8,534 bases of DNA from Desulfobacteraceae bacterium (GCA_024636355.1 JAGXHH010000052.1:1-8534); one strand, 5' to 3'; shown: positions 1 to 6,187, counted from the first letter of the stretch. Notes: generated by a model not told the origin, from the letters alone. Numbers and translations: made by a program.

Positions 1-199
1 ATCTGGAGGAATGTCCGGTCATAGACTATGATGGCGAATGGAGAAAAATGGGTATTGGTTATCCGGAAAACTCCGGTTGGTGTTTTTTTTGTGCACCGTC
101 CCGCTTGCGGCGACGGTGCCGTGCTCGTAACCGTGACAGGAAAGTGCCGGCAGGATTTTAGCAATTCGGTTTACGGAGAGAGTTGACGGACTTTCAGGC
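1..199 (+). other. Unresolved contig edge with two short overlapping plus-strand reading frames
   Basis: Two plus-strand frames are open here. One runs from position 3 without a start codon to a TAG at 159-161 and could be the 3' end of a gene entering from the left; it begins LEECPVIDYDGEWRKMG. The other starts at ATG 28 and ends with TGA at 184-186, giving 52 residues, with no well-placed ribosome binding site. They overlap, so at most one is real, or a slip in the T8 run (83-90) joins them. Two hairpins are also present: CCGGA/TCCGG (63-67/72-76) and GCACCGTC/GACGGTGC (93-100/112-119, with CCGC-TT-GCGG inside). Neither is followed directly by a U-run on either strand, so I do not call them terminators. 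No homology is recognised. Confidence 0.25.
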
Positions 200-236
200 A
201 AAAAAAACCGTCATCGCGGCTGGCGCAATGACGGTT
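200..236 (-). terminator. Rho-independent terminator of the exported-protein gene
   Basis: A perfect 9-bp stem, AACCGTCAT (206-214) with ATGACGGTT (228-236), closes a 13-base loop that can add an inner GCG/CGC pairing. Read on the minus strand, the stem runs straight into eight T residues (200-207). This is a textbook intrinsic terminator, about 85 bases after the stop codon at 323. On the plus strand no T-run follows, so it works in one direction only. Confidence 0.85.
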
Positions 237-322
237 AAACGATTTGCAATTCAGTTGCGGGAGCAGGCACTCTGATTATCCGGGACCTTTTCCCATTATC
301 GGAACAAAATAATGTAACCTGT

Positions 323-844
323 TTAGTTGCTTTTCTCGTAATAAATATCGATCACGGTTTTGGATGCGGGCATTATTTTTCGGGGCCTCATTTCCGGCGA
401 GATGACAATGCGCGGGGTCATCATGTCTTCAAATGGGTTAAATTTGCCGTCCTTTTTGTAAAAGGTGGGAGTGCTGTAAAATTCTCCGTAACGCCAGCCC
501 TCCAGGTTCTGTTTGTAAAATTCAACCACCTGCTCTACAGAATCCGGCGTCCCCATGTAGATGCGTTTGGGCAGATCGACCTCTTCTCCATTTTCAGTTG
601 TCTGGTTTTCCATCTGGCTGAAAAGTATCCTGGAACCCGGATAAGATGGAAAGCCGACTTCTTCGCGGCTGGGAATTTTACTGTTCCGGGCTGTCATGGC
701 ATTGAAATATTGATCATGCCCATCCTGCAGCATCTCATCGGGAATATTTACCAGGGGCGCAAACGGTTCTGCCATGGCCAAACCCGTAAAGAGCATGAAA
801 AGAAAAATTATCGTCCCGGCGAGTAAACGGAATGATCGCTTCAT
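323..844 (-). CDS. Hypothetical exported (periplasmic) protein, 173 aa
   Basis: I recognise no named family. The start chosen is the ATG at 844, because AAAGGAG lies 8 bases upstream and the protein then begins with a classic signal peptide: basic MKRSFR, a hydrophobic core at about residues 7-21, and a likely signal peptidase I site after LAMA (about residue 24). An in-frame start further upstream at 1009 would bury this signal under 55 residues of promoter and leader sequence, so I reject it. The mature protein is about 149 residues, hydrophilic, with YPGSR and a segment PDSVEQVVEFYKQNLEGW near residues 98-115. This pattern of a pressure-like YPG motif and a 'VVxFYKxxLxGW' helix is common in small uncharacterised secreted proteins; that resemblance is recollection, not a family assignment. 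There is no lipobox cysteine. The gene stands alone, with its own promoter upstream and a strong terminator downstream, and is divergent from the hydrolase gene. Confidence 0.8.
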   Translation of the reverse strand: MKRSFRLLAGTIIFLFMLFTGLAMAEPFAPLVNIPDEMLQDGHDQYFNAMTARNSKIPSREEVGFPSYPGSRILFSQMENQTTENGEEVDLPKRIYMGTPDSVEQVVEFYKQNLEGWRYGEFYSTPTFYKKDGKFNPFEDMMTPRIVISPEMRPRKIMPASKTVIDIYYEKSN

Positions 845-928
845 AAATTTTCTCCTTTGAAAAACCTGTTGAATAATGATGCCAAATCGAATGGTTGCAG
901 GAAAAGCAACAGCAGCTTTTCGTGCCTC

Positions 929-957
929 AAAGTAGTATATTGCAGCTGCTGTGTCAA
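929..957 (-). promoter_or_regulatory. Sigma70-like promoter of the exported-protein gene, within an inverted repeat
   Basis: On the minus strand a perfect -35 box TTGACA (952-957) is followed after 17 bases by TACTTT (929-934), a moderate -10 box. Transcription would start near 921, leaving a leader of about 77 bases before the ATG at 844. The promoter core is enclosed by a perfect 9-bp inverted repeat, ACAGCAGCT (909-917) and AGCTGCTGT (944-952), separated by 26 bases. One arm touches the -35 box and the other lies just past the predicted start. This could be an operator or an RNA structure; neither is shown. Confidence 0.5.
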
Positions 958-1132
958 GTTTCCATGAATTGCCTGATCTCGTATACAGGCCCGCAGGCCA
1001 GACAGGCAAACGGATTTTCTCTCTTTTTGCATCTGAATGCGTTTATGTGGGTGATCTTTCCGAATTTCGGCATTATCTTTCCATGTGTTGATGTATGGTA
1101 ATAGTAAGAACTAAACATTTCAGGAGAGTAAA

Positions 1133-2020
1133 ATGACAACGGCTTTAGCCAATAATATTCAGATCGAGTATGAGACATTCGGTGATCCATCCAACGCGCC
1201 GCTGCTTCTAATCATGGGCCTGGGCGGTCAGTTGATCGCCTGGGATGAAGATTTCTGTCGGCAGCTTGCCGACAGTGGGCACTTCGTCATCATTTTTGAT
1301 AACCGGGATGTCGGCTTATCGACAAAATTCGACGAAGCGGGGGTGCCGGACATCATGGATATGGTTGTCCGGATGATGCAGGGCCAGACGATCGATGTCC
1401 CGTATACGATCAATGACATCGCCGAAGATGCCGTCGGCCTGCTCGATGCCCTGGGAATTGAAAAGGCGCATATCTGCGGCATATCGATGGGCGGCATGAT
1501 CGCCCAGACGCTTGCGATCCATCATCCTCAGCGTGTGCGCAGCCTGATTTCGATATACAGCTCGACCGGAAATCCGCTGCTTCCCCAATCCCGGCCCGAG
1601 GTGCTCCAGCTCCTGCTTGCCGAGCAGCCCGTGGAGCGCGAAGCGTATGTCGAACGCAACCTGGTCATTTTCGATGCGATTTCAGGTTCCGGCTGCTCCT
1701 ATGACCGGGATTACGTCCGAAAGGTCGTGGAGAGATCCTATGACCGGGCGTTTTACCCCCAGGGCGACATTCGCCAGTTTGCTGCGATTATGACCCAGGA
1801 AAACCGCAAAACCTTGCTCGGTTCCGTAACCGTACCGACCCTCGTGGTTCATGGGACGGATGACCCGCTGGTGCCGGTGGAAGGGGGAAAGGACACGGCG
1901 GAAGCCATCCCTGGCGCCGAACTGTTGATAATCAAGGGAATGGGGCACGATCTGCCCCATGGCGAATGCTGGGAGCGTATCGGGCGGGCGATTGCCTCCC
2001 ATACAAGAAAAGCGGAATGA
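1133..2020 (+). CDS. Alpha/beta-fold hydrolase, 295 aa
   Basis: This is a cytoplasmic serine hydrolase of the alpha/beta-hydrolase fold, resembling the aclacinomycin methylesterase/RdmC-like and esterase group; the substrate cannot be told from sequence. The catalytic triad is visible: the nucleophile Ser118 in GISMGG (116-121), the acid Asp244 in HGTDDPLVP (240-248), and His272 in GMGHDLP (269-275). The oxyanion-hole loop is MGLGG (28-32). A cap-like insertion lies at about residues 145-225. Length (295) is normal and no signal peptide is present. The start is fixed by AGGAG (1122-1126), six bases before the ATG. The gene is divergent from the exported-protein gene (288-bp spacer) and convergent with the saccharopine-dehydrogenase-like gene (195-bp gap), so it seems monocistronic. 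Family assignment is firm; any biological role is unassigned. Confidence 0.93.
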   Translation: MTTALANNIQIEYETFGDPSNAPLLLIMGLGGQLIAWDEDFCRQLADSGHFVIIFDNRDVGLSTKFDEAGVPDIMDMVVRMMQGQTIDVPYTINDIAEDAVGLLDALGIEKAHICGISMGGMIAQTLAIHHPQRVRSLISIYSSTGNPLLPQSRPEVLQLLLAEQPVEREAYVERNLVIFDAISGSGCSYDRDYVRKVVERSYDRAFYPQGDIRQFAAIMTQENRKTLLGSVTVPTLVVHGTDDPLVPVEGGKDTAEAIPGAELLIIKGMGHDLPHGECWERIGRAIASHTRKAE

Positions 2021-2054
2021 TCGGAAACCCGCCCCCGTGGCAGGTGCTGTAATC

Positions 2055-2080
2055 GTAGGTCGGGATTCACATCCCGACAT
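2055..2080 (+). repeat. REP-like hairpin, plus orientation
   Basis: A GTAG head (2055-2058) is followed by a perfect 8-bp stem, GTCGGGAT (2059-2066) with ATCCCGAC (2071-2078), around the loop TCAC. A GTAG tetranucleotide directly 5' of a palindrome is the known hallmark of REP elements mobilised by REP-associated tyrosine transposases. It lies 34 bases past the hydrolase stop. A T-run occurs only about 20 bases later, so it is a weak terminator at best. Confidence 0.55.
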
Positions 2081-2129
2081 GGTTTAAATCCTTATGATTT
2101 TTTGCAGTTGCCGGCGTGTTCTCCAATCC

Positions 2130-2151
2130 GATTGCAAACCGGTTTCCAATC
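2130..2151. repeat. 22-bp near-perfect palindrome between two REP-like hairpins
   Basis: GATTGCAAACC (2130-2140) is followed immediately by GGTTTCCAATC (2141-2151). Ten of eleven positions pair, the exception being one C/C clash, and the core AAACCGGTTT is a perfect 10-bp palindrome with no loop. It sits almost midway between the two REP-like hairpins in the convergent gap. It could be a dimeric protein binding site or part of a composite repeat; nothing here decides which. Confidence 0.45.
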
Positions 2152-2180
2152 TTCCGCCACGAAAGTTTGGCATCGTTGAA

Positions 2181-2210
2181 GAATGGGCGGACACGCAGGT
2201 CCGCCCCTAC
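2181..2210 (-). repeat. REP-like hairpin, minus orientation
   Basis: On the minus strand GTAG (2207-2210) heads a perfect 8-bp stem, GGGCGGAC with GTCCGCCC (2199-2206 and 2185-2192), around a 6-base loop. It begins only five bases after the stop codon of the saccharopine-dehydrogenase-like gene, so it probably also shapes the 3' end of that transcript. It faces the plus-oriented REP-like hairpin about 100 bases away. The two stems differ in sequence but share the GTAGG head. Confidence 0.55.
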
Positions 2211-2215
2211 AAAAT

Positions 2216-3469
2216 TCAGCTGATTCCGGCAACTTCAAATGTAAGCCCCGCATTGCCGGTCAGGCGATCGATGAGGGTCTGGCCCATGGCGGTAGACGGT
2301 GTCCAGAAGCCGCCCTTCAGATCCTGTTTGTCGATATCTTTTAACAGGCAGACCGCACTTTCCCCGAGCATCTTCGGAGTCGACCCGTAGCCGGGGTCCC
2401 GGTCGCCGGTCACGATCACCCGCAGCCTGCTGCCATCGGTCGATTCTCCGAGGAAAAGCAGCTTGTAAAACCCCTTTTCCCGCTTTTCAGCAGATGGCCC
2501 TTCGCCGGGTTTCGGCAGCAGCGTCTTTTTTAATACGGCACGCGACGGCCAGAAGGCGCTGCCTATGAAAAAAACGCCCAGACTGCTCGCAAACGCAGCC
2601 GCTCGAAGCCGCCCCGTAATGCCGGTGCCCATCATCATGGCCTCATCATACTGGAAGTCGCGGCCCCAGGCGTGGCCCATTAATGCATTGGACCGGTGCA
2701 CCACGCGGGTATTGACCGCCCCCATCACAAACGGGGCCACCCAGCTTCGGGCATCCGGGTCGTATTCATAAAAAGAAACATTCGGCTGGCGCACGCCGCT
2801 GCGCATTTCTTCCGGCGCCAGCGCATAGGGGTTCTTGGCGATTTTGGCGATTTTCGGATCGCGGCGCACTTCTTCAATCACATTTAACATACTGGCAACG
2901 GTTCCACCGCTCACGCCGCCGCGCATGGCTTTGACCCGCATCTTCACCCGCTGCATCGGGTGGCCGAACCGCTTTTCTGCTTCCGTCTGCAGGAAAAATA
3001 CCCCCATGTCGGACGGAATCGAATCGAATCCGCAGGAGTGAACAATGCGCGCGCCGGACGCGGCGGCATCCTTTTGGTGGGCATCGATCATGCGAGACAT
3101 CCACGGGGTTTCCCCCGACAGATCGCAGTAATCCGTGCCGTTTTTTGCACAAGCGGCCACCAGTGGGGAGCCGAGCTTGGCATAGGGTCCGACAGTCGAT
3201 GCGATGACCCGAGCCTTTTTTGCCATCGCATCCAGAAAAGGTCTGTCGAACGCATCGCCGACAATCACCGGCAGGCGTTCATCGGCTGCCAGTTCACGGT
3301 GCACGGCTTCGAGTTCCGGGCGGCTGTTGCCACCCAGGGCAAGCCGCACCATGTCCGTCTTGCCGTAGCGCGGCCAAAGGTATTCGGCCAGGAGGCGACC
3401 GACAAAGCCCGAAGCCCCCCATAAAACGATATCCACATCCGGCAGATCCTTAAATTGTTTGCTGTTCAT
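2216..3469 (-). CDS. Saccharopine dehydrogenase-family oxidoreductase (SCCPDH / trans-acting enoyl reductase-like), 417 aa
   Basis: This is a putative NAD(P)-dependent oxidoreductase of the saccharopine-dehydrogenase-like family that includes human SCCPDH and the mycobacterial trans-acting enoyl reductase of phthiocerol lipid synthesis. The N-terminal Rossmann loop is GASGFVG (18-24). Family motifs follow: TVGPY (92-96), ACAKNGTDYCDLSGE (106-120) and HSCGFDSIPSDMG (144-156). A hydrophobic stretch at about 289-307 followed by PSR and a KPGEGPS loop (320-326) matches the membrane-associating region of this family. The C-terminal block has DPGYGSTPKMLGE (358-370) and GGFWTPSTAMG (386-396). Length is normal and the protein looks intact. 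The ATG at 3469 has AAGGA eight bases upstream. It lies 43 bases after the unknown 142-residue gene, so the two are probably co-transcribed. True lysine-pathway activity is unlikely; the substrate is unknown, a lipid-linked one being possible by family analogy. Confidence 0.92.
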   Translation of the reverse strand: MNSKQFKDLPDVDIVLWGASGFVGRLLAEYLWPRYGKTDMVRLALGGNSRPELEAVHRELAADERLPVIVGDAFDRPFLDAMAKKARVIASTVGPYAKLGSPLVAACAKNGTDYCDLSGETPWMSRMIDAHQKDAAASGARIVHSCGFDSIPSDMGVFFLQTEAEKRFGHPMQRVKMRVKAMRGGVSGGTVASMLNVIEEVRRDPKIAKIAKNPYALAPEEMRSGVRQPNVSFYEYDPDARSWVAPFVMGAVNTRVVHRSNALMGHAWGRDFQYDEAMMMGTGITGRLRAAAFASSLGVFFIGSAFWPSRAVLKKTLLPKPGEGPSAEKREKGFYKLLFLGESTDGSRLRVIVTGDRDPGYGSTPKMLGESAVCLLKDIDKQDLKGGFWTPSTAMGQTLIDRLTGNAGLTFEVAGIS

Positions 3470-3512
3470 TTGAAAAATCCTTTTTTCAGAATCATTATTG
3501 ATGGGAAATGTT

Positions 3513-3941
3513 TCAAAAAGCCTGATGCGTATTCCGGCTTTGCAACCGGTCGAGAAGAATTTGATACAAAATCAGCAGATCCTCGCCGGCTTCCGCCGGC
3601 GTATCCCGGAAAACGGCCTTTTGAACCGCTGAATCGGCAATCCCAAGGCGCCGGTATACCAATCGGATCTGGTGCCAGGTCGGCAGCCAGACGAGCTGCG
3701 CCTGAATGGCTTCGATCGATTTTAAAATCTCAACGAAGCGGTTCAGGTTCAAGATGAAATAGATATTGAAGGGAAAAGGCGAGGGCGCCGGGATGACTTC
3801 CTCCTTGTCCCAAACGAAACAGCCGGCATGCGGATGCCACTGCAGCCCGGCTTCCTTCAGCTTTGCCGCAAGCCGACAGTGTGTTTCATCAAAAGGCAGG
3901 GGCGCCAGGTCTGTTTCAGGGTTAAACGAGGTTGATTGCAT
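3513..3941 (-). CDS. Hypothetical protein, 142 aa, paired with the saccharopine-dehydrogenase-like gene
   Basis: I do not recognise this protein. It is soluble-looking, with no signal peptide or membrane segment. An N-terminal part rich in Trp, His, Phe and Pro (about residues 34-65, with WHPHAGCFVWD at 35-45 and PAPSPFPF at 51-58) precedes a mostly helical C-terminal half (67-136). The strong ribosome binding site AAAGGAAGG just ahead of the ATG at 3941 supports both the gene and its start. The opposite-strand frames have no such signal. It ends 43 bases before the oxidoreductase start, in the same direction, so a two-gene operon is likely. The operon probably starts in the 268-bp spacer shared with the nitroreductase gene, but I could not place a convincing minus-strand promoter there. 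Confidence 0.8.
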   Translation of the reverse strand: MQSTSFNPETDLAPLPFDETHCRLAAKLKEAGLQWHPHAGCFVWDKEEVIPAPSPFPFNIYFILNLNRFVEILKSIEAIQAQLVWLPTWHQIRLVYRRLGIADSAVQKAVFRDTPAEAGEDLLILYQILLDRLQSRNTHQAF

Positions 3942-3975
3942 GAATGCCTTCCTTTAGAAAAGGTGTCTCGGAATT

Positions 3976-4012
3976 TTTTCAGTAAACCCGGCAGGAAATA
4001 AAATCCGGTTTA
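3976..4012 (+). promoter_or_regulatory. Candidate promoter and operator palindrome in the divergent spacer
   Basis: TTTTCA (3976-3981) and TAAAAT (3999-4004) are 17 bases apart and could form a weak plus-strand sigma70 promoter; the -10 matches 5 of 6 positions and the -35 only 4 of 6. An inverted repeat, TAAACCCGG (3983-3991) and CCGGTTTA (4005-4012), identical apart from one extra C, brackets the -10 box. This is the layout expected of a repressor site controlling the nitroreductase gene or both divergent units. Both calls are inference from pattern. Confidence 0.35.
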
Positions 4013-4023
4013 CAAGGAACCCG

Positions 4024-4163
4024 ATGTTCATTGAAAGATAAGCATAAAGGAATTTCGTATCAATTCGAATGCCATGGGGGTGGACAACTCCGCCGGGGAC
4101 GAAATCGGGGTGGATGTTTCCGGACTGGATACCGGGACTTCCATCTCGTCGTATTTGAAATAG
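4024..4163 (+). pseudogene. Possible short gene (about 46 codons) with a -1 frameshift
   Basis: ATG 4024 has AAGGA (4014-4018) five bases upstream and reads MFIER, then meets TAA at 4039. Slipping back one base at 4038 gives an open frame to TAG 4161-4163 that continues ISIKEFRINSNAMG, then VDNSAGDEIGVDVSGLD, ending TSISSYLK. The joined product looks protein-like and acidic. The downstream part alone could start at ATG 4074 (29 residues), but no ribosome binding site precedes that codon. It lies in the spacer 46 bases before the nitroreductase gene. Explanations include a decayed gene, a sequencing error, or chance; no family is recognised. Confidence 0.3.
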
Positions 4164-4209
4164 ATTCAGACGAAGGATATTATTTGAGTTCAGGAAAGGA
4201 GACGATATC

Positions 4210-4950
<741 letters not shown>

Positions 4951-5001
4951 TTAGTAGCCGAATTAACTTCCAAGGAATTTAATGTTTTCGGTTTTGGTTT
5001 T

Positions 5002-5051
5002 CGTGCACGTGAACGTACACGTGCTCGTGCATGTGCACGGCATTTGTTTTT
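5002..5051 (+). repeat. Tandem CGTGNN hexamer array, foldable, possible terminator
   Basis: Six consecutive hexamers (5002-5037) read CGTGCA, CGTGAA, CGTACA, CGTGCT, CGTGCA, TGTGCA, in strict 6-base register. The outer parts pair: CGTGCACGTG (5002-5011) with CATGTGCACG (5030-5039), ten pairs including one G-T wobble. A T-rich tail (5043-5051, TTTGTTTTT) follows, so the RNA could terminate transcription from the nitroreductase gene, which ends 51 bases upstream. No coding use is likely. Confidence 0.5.
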
Positions 5052-5061
5052 AAGTTCCTTC

Positions 5062-5274
5062 TCATATTAACCCCGAAGGGGTCGGACATATCAGCCCGGG
5101 GCAGCGCCCCGGGAAAAGATGAAAAGAATCAGAGGAGCCCTGAAAGGGTGAAACATAGAGACAAATGAATTTATAAATGTCACGCCCTTTCAGGGCTCCT
5201 TTTCCTTGGCTGTTCTTTCCCGGGGCGTTGCCCCGGGCTGGTATGTGATGCCCTTTCAGGGCATTAATATCTCA
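5062..5274. repeat. Composite imperfect inverted repeat with nested hairpins (MITE- or REP-like)
   Basis: The left arm (5062-5150) and right arm (5181-5274) are imperfect reverse complements across a central AT-rich loop of about 30 bases. The inner part AGGAGCCCTGAAAGGG (5133-5148) matches CCCTTTCAGGGCTCCT (5185-5200) exactly. Each arm also carries a local hairpin, CCCGGGGC-NNN-GCCCCGGG (5095-5113 and 5219-5237). An outer hairpin follows in each arm: ACCCC-GAA-GGGGT (5070-5082) on the left and ATGCCCT-TTC-AGGGCAT (5248-5264) on the right. The middle of each arm has diverged while the stems are kept. No transposase or open frame lies inside. It resembles palindromic intergenic repeats of a non-autonomous mobile type, but I cannot name a family. 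The rest of this gene-free stretch (4951-5001 and 5275-5397) shows nothing further that I can call. Confidence 0.7.
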
Positions 5275-5397
5275 CTTGATAGAGGTTTCCGGATAACCAT
5301 AATTCGTTTTTGAGATAGTTTGGGGATTGGCGATTGAATTTAGTTTTTTTGCTGATGGATGTATCAGGCTGGGTGCCTGCGATGGTTTGTTCAGGCC

Positions 5398-5757
5398 CTA
5401 ATTCGTATCGGAACTTTCTTGATGTTTTGACAAAAGATTAAAAATAGAAGGTCGAAGTGGTGGCAGTTCTTCTTTAATGACTGTCCAGACGATGCGGATA
5501 TCCACACTGAAATATTCATGAATAAGTTTATCGCGCATGCCCGCCATGTATCTCCATGGGACATCGGGTGCTTTGGCGCGAAGGTTTTCGGGAATGCGTT
5601 TTGCTGCTTCGCCAAGCACTTCCAGGCTGCGGACGACTGCGTTGATTGTCTTGCGGTCCTGAGTGAATGATTCGAAGCTGTGCCCTTGAGTGAATTCGGC
5701 CGTCTCATCTATAGCATTCAGTATGTCTTCAAGGTAATCTCGGAAATCGCGTCTCAT
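5398..5757 (-). CDS. hepT: HepT-like HEPN ribonuclease toxin (DUF86), 119 aa
   Basis: This is the toxin of a type VII HepT-MntA toxin-antitoxin module, a small helical HEPN-fold RNase. The catalytic signature RX4HXY is intact: Arg75-DKLI-His80-E-Tyr82. In characterised pairs the Arg and His are needed for RNA cleavage, and the Tyr is the residue AMPylated by MntA to silence the toxin. Family features upstream include RKTINAVVRSLEVLGEAAKRIP (35-56), the HEPN core helix. Length (119) is typical. The ATG at 5757 overlaps the mntA stop by four bases (ATGA), implying translational coupling with the antitoxin first; GAGG lies about ten bases upstream within mntA. No convincing terminator follows; only a weak CAGGC/GCCTG stem without a U-run is seen near 5367-5381. 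Motifs suggest a functional toxin. Confidence 0.93.
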   Translation of the reverse strand: MRRDFRDYLEDILNAIDETAEFTQGHSFESFTQDRKTINAVVRSLEVLGEAAKRIPENLRAKAPDVPWRYMAGMRDKLIHEYFSVDIRIVWTVIKEELPPLRPSIFNLLSKHQESSDTN

Positions 5758-6062
5758 AACATGGAGACCTCTTCCATAATGCGGCGGCCGATATGGGGTT
5801 TCAGCGCCCCTTTAGTCACCAGGTCAACTTTTGCTCCGAGCCAATTGCTCAGTTTTTCTTCGAGTTCAAGAAATTTGAAGAATCCCACCGGTCGATCGAA
5901 GTCCACAAGGATATCAATGTCGCTATTACGAGTGGCCTCTCCTCTCACATAAGAGCCAAAGATTCCAATTTCAGTGACACCGTAATCACGGACCAGTTCA
6001 TCACGCCGATGTCTTAGAATTGTTTCGATTTCATGCATGCGGGATGATGTTATTTCATTCAT
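5754..6062 (-). CDS. mntA: MntA-like minimal nucleotidyltransferase antitoxin, 102 aa
   Basis: This is the antitoxin of the HepT-MntA module, a minimal nucleotidyltransferase of the polymerase-beta superfamily. Known homologues transfer AMP from ATP to the Tyr of the HepT RX4HXY motif. The signature GSX10DXD is exact: Gly36-Ser37, ten residues, Asp48-Ile-Asp50. The third carboxylate is Asp80 in KVDLVT. These three acids would bind the metal ions. Length is typical. The ATG at 6062 has no clear Shine-Dalgarno sequence; a second ATG at codon 9 lacks one too, so I keep the longer form. It is the first gene of the operon, 125 bases downstream of the efflux permease stop but served by its own strong promoter, so it does not depend on readthrough. 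Confidence 0.93.
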   Translation of the reverse strand: MNEITSSRMHEIETILRHRRDELVRDYGVTEIGIFGSYVRGEATRNSDIDILVDFDRPVGFFKFLELEEKLSNWLGAKVDLVTKGALKPHIGRRIMEEVSML

Positions 6063-6115
6063 GTTTATTTTGGCTCACGGGCAAAAAATTAATGAAAATG
6101 CCTTTATTTAACAGA

Positions 6116-6144
6116 AATATACGTTATCGCTCAAGATGTGTCAA
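6116..6144 (-). promoter_or_regulatory. Strong sigma70-like promoter of mntA-hepT
   Basis: On the minus strand TTGACA (6139-6144) is separated by exactly 17 bases from TATATT (6116-6121). The -35 box is perfect and the -10 box is 5 of 6. Transcription would start near 6109, giving a leader of about 46 bases to the mntA ATG. A short inverted repeat, TAAC (6109-6112) and GTTA (6123-6126), flanks the -10 box and could be an autoregulation site, but four-base arms are weak evidence. The promoter sits in the gap after the efflux permease gene. Confidence 0.75.
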
Positions 6145-6187
6145 TTGCCACTTCTTCCACTGCTTTCATTGAAATATTGGCTGTCAG

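Noticed and set aside
93..119. Strong hairpin near the T8 run as a terminator
   Set aside because: The T-run is 5' of the hairpin on the plus strand and becomes an A-run on the minus strand, so it does not fit an intrinsic terminator.
19..201. Minus-strand frame of 60 codons at the left edge
   Set aside because: Its only start is TTG within the terminator T-run, with no ribosome binding site, and the product looks unstructured.
845..1009. N-terminal extension of the exported protein to a start at 1009
   Set aside because: It lacks a ribosome binding site, covers the predicted promoter and would hide the signal peptide. The ATG at 844 has a strong Shine-Dalgarno sequence.
2960..3424. Plus-strand frame of 154 codons opposite the saccharopine-dehydrogenase-like gene
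   Set aside because: It is a shadow frame with no ribosome binding site, and the minus strand has full family motifs.
5062..5274. CRISPR array or tandem direct repeat
   Set aside because: The repeats are inverted and palindromic with unequal spacing. There are no regular spacers and no cas genes.
5286..5299. 14-base match TTTCCGGATAACCA, inverted, to positions 55-68
   Set aside because: A single 14-base match within 8.5 kb is near the level expected by chance and shows no extended similarity.
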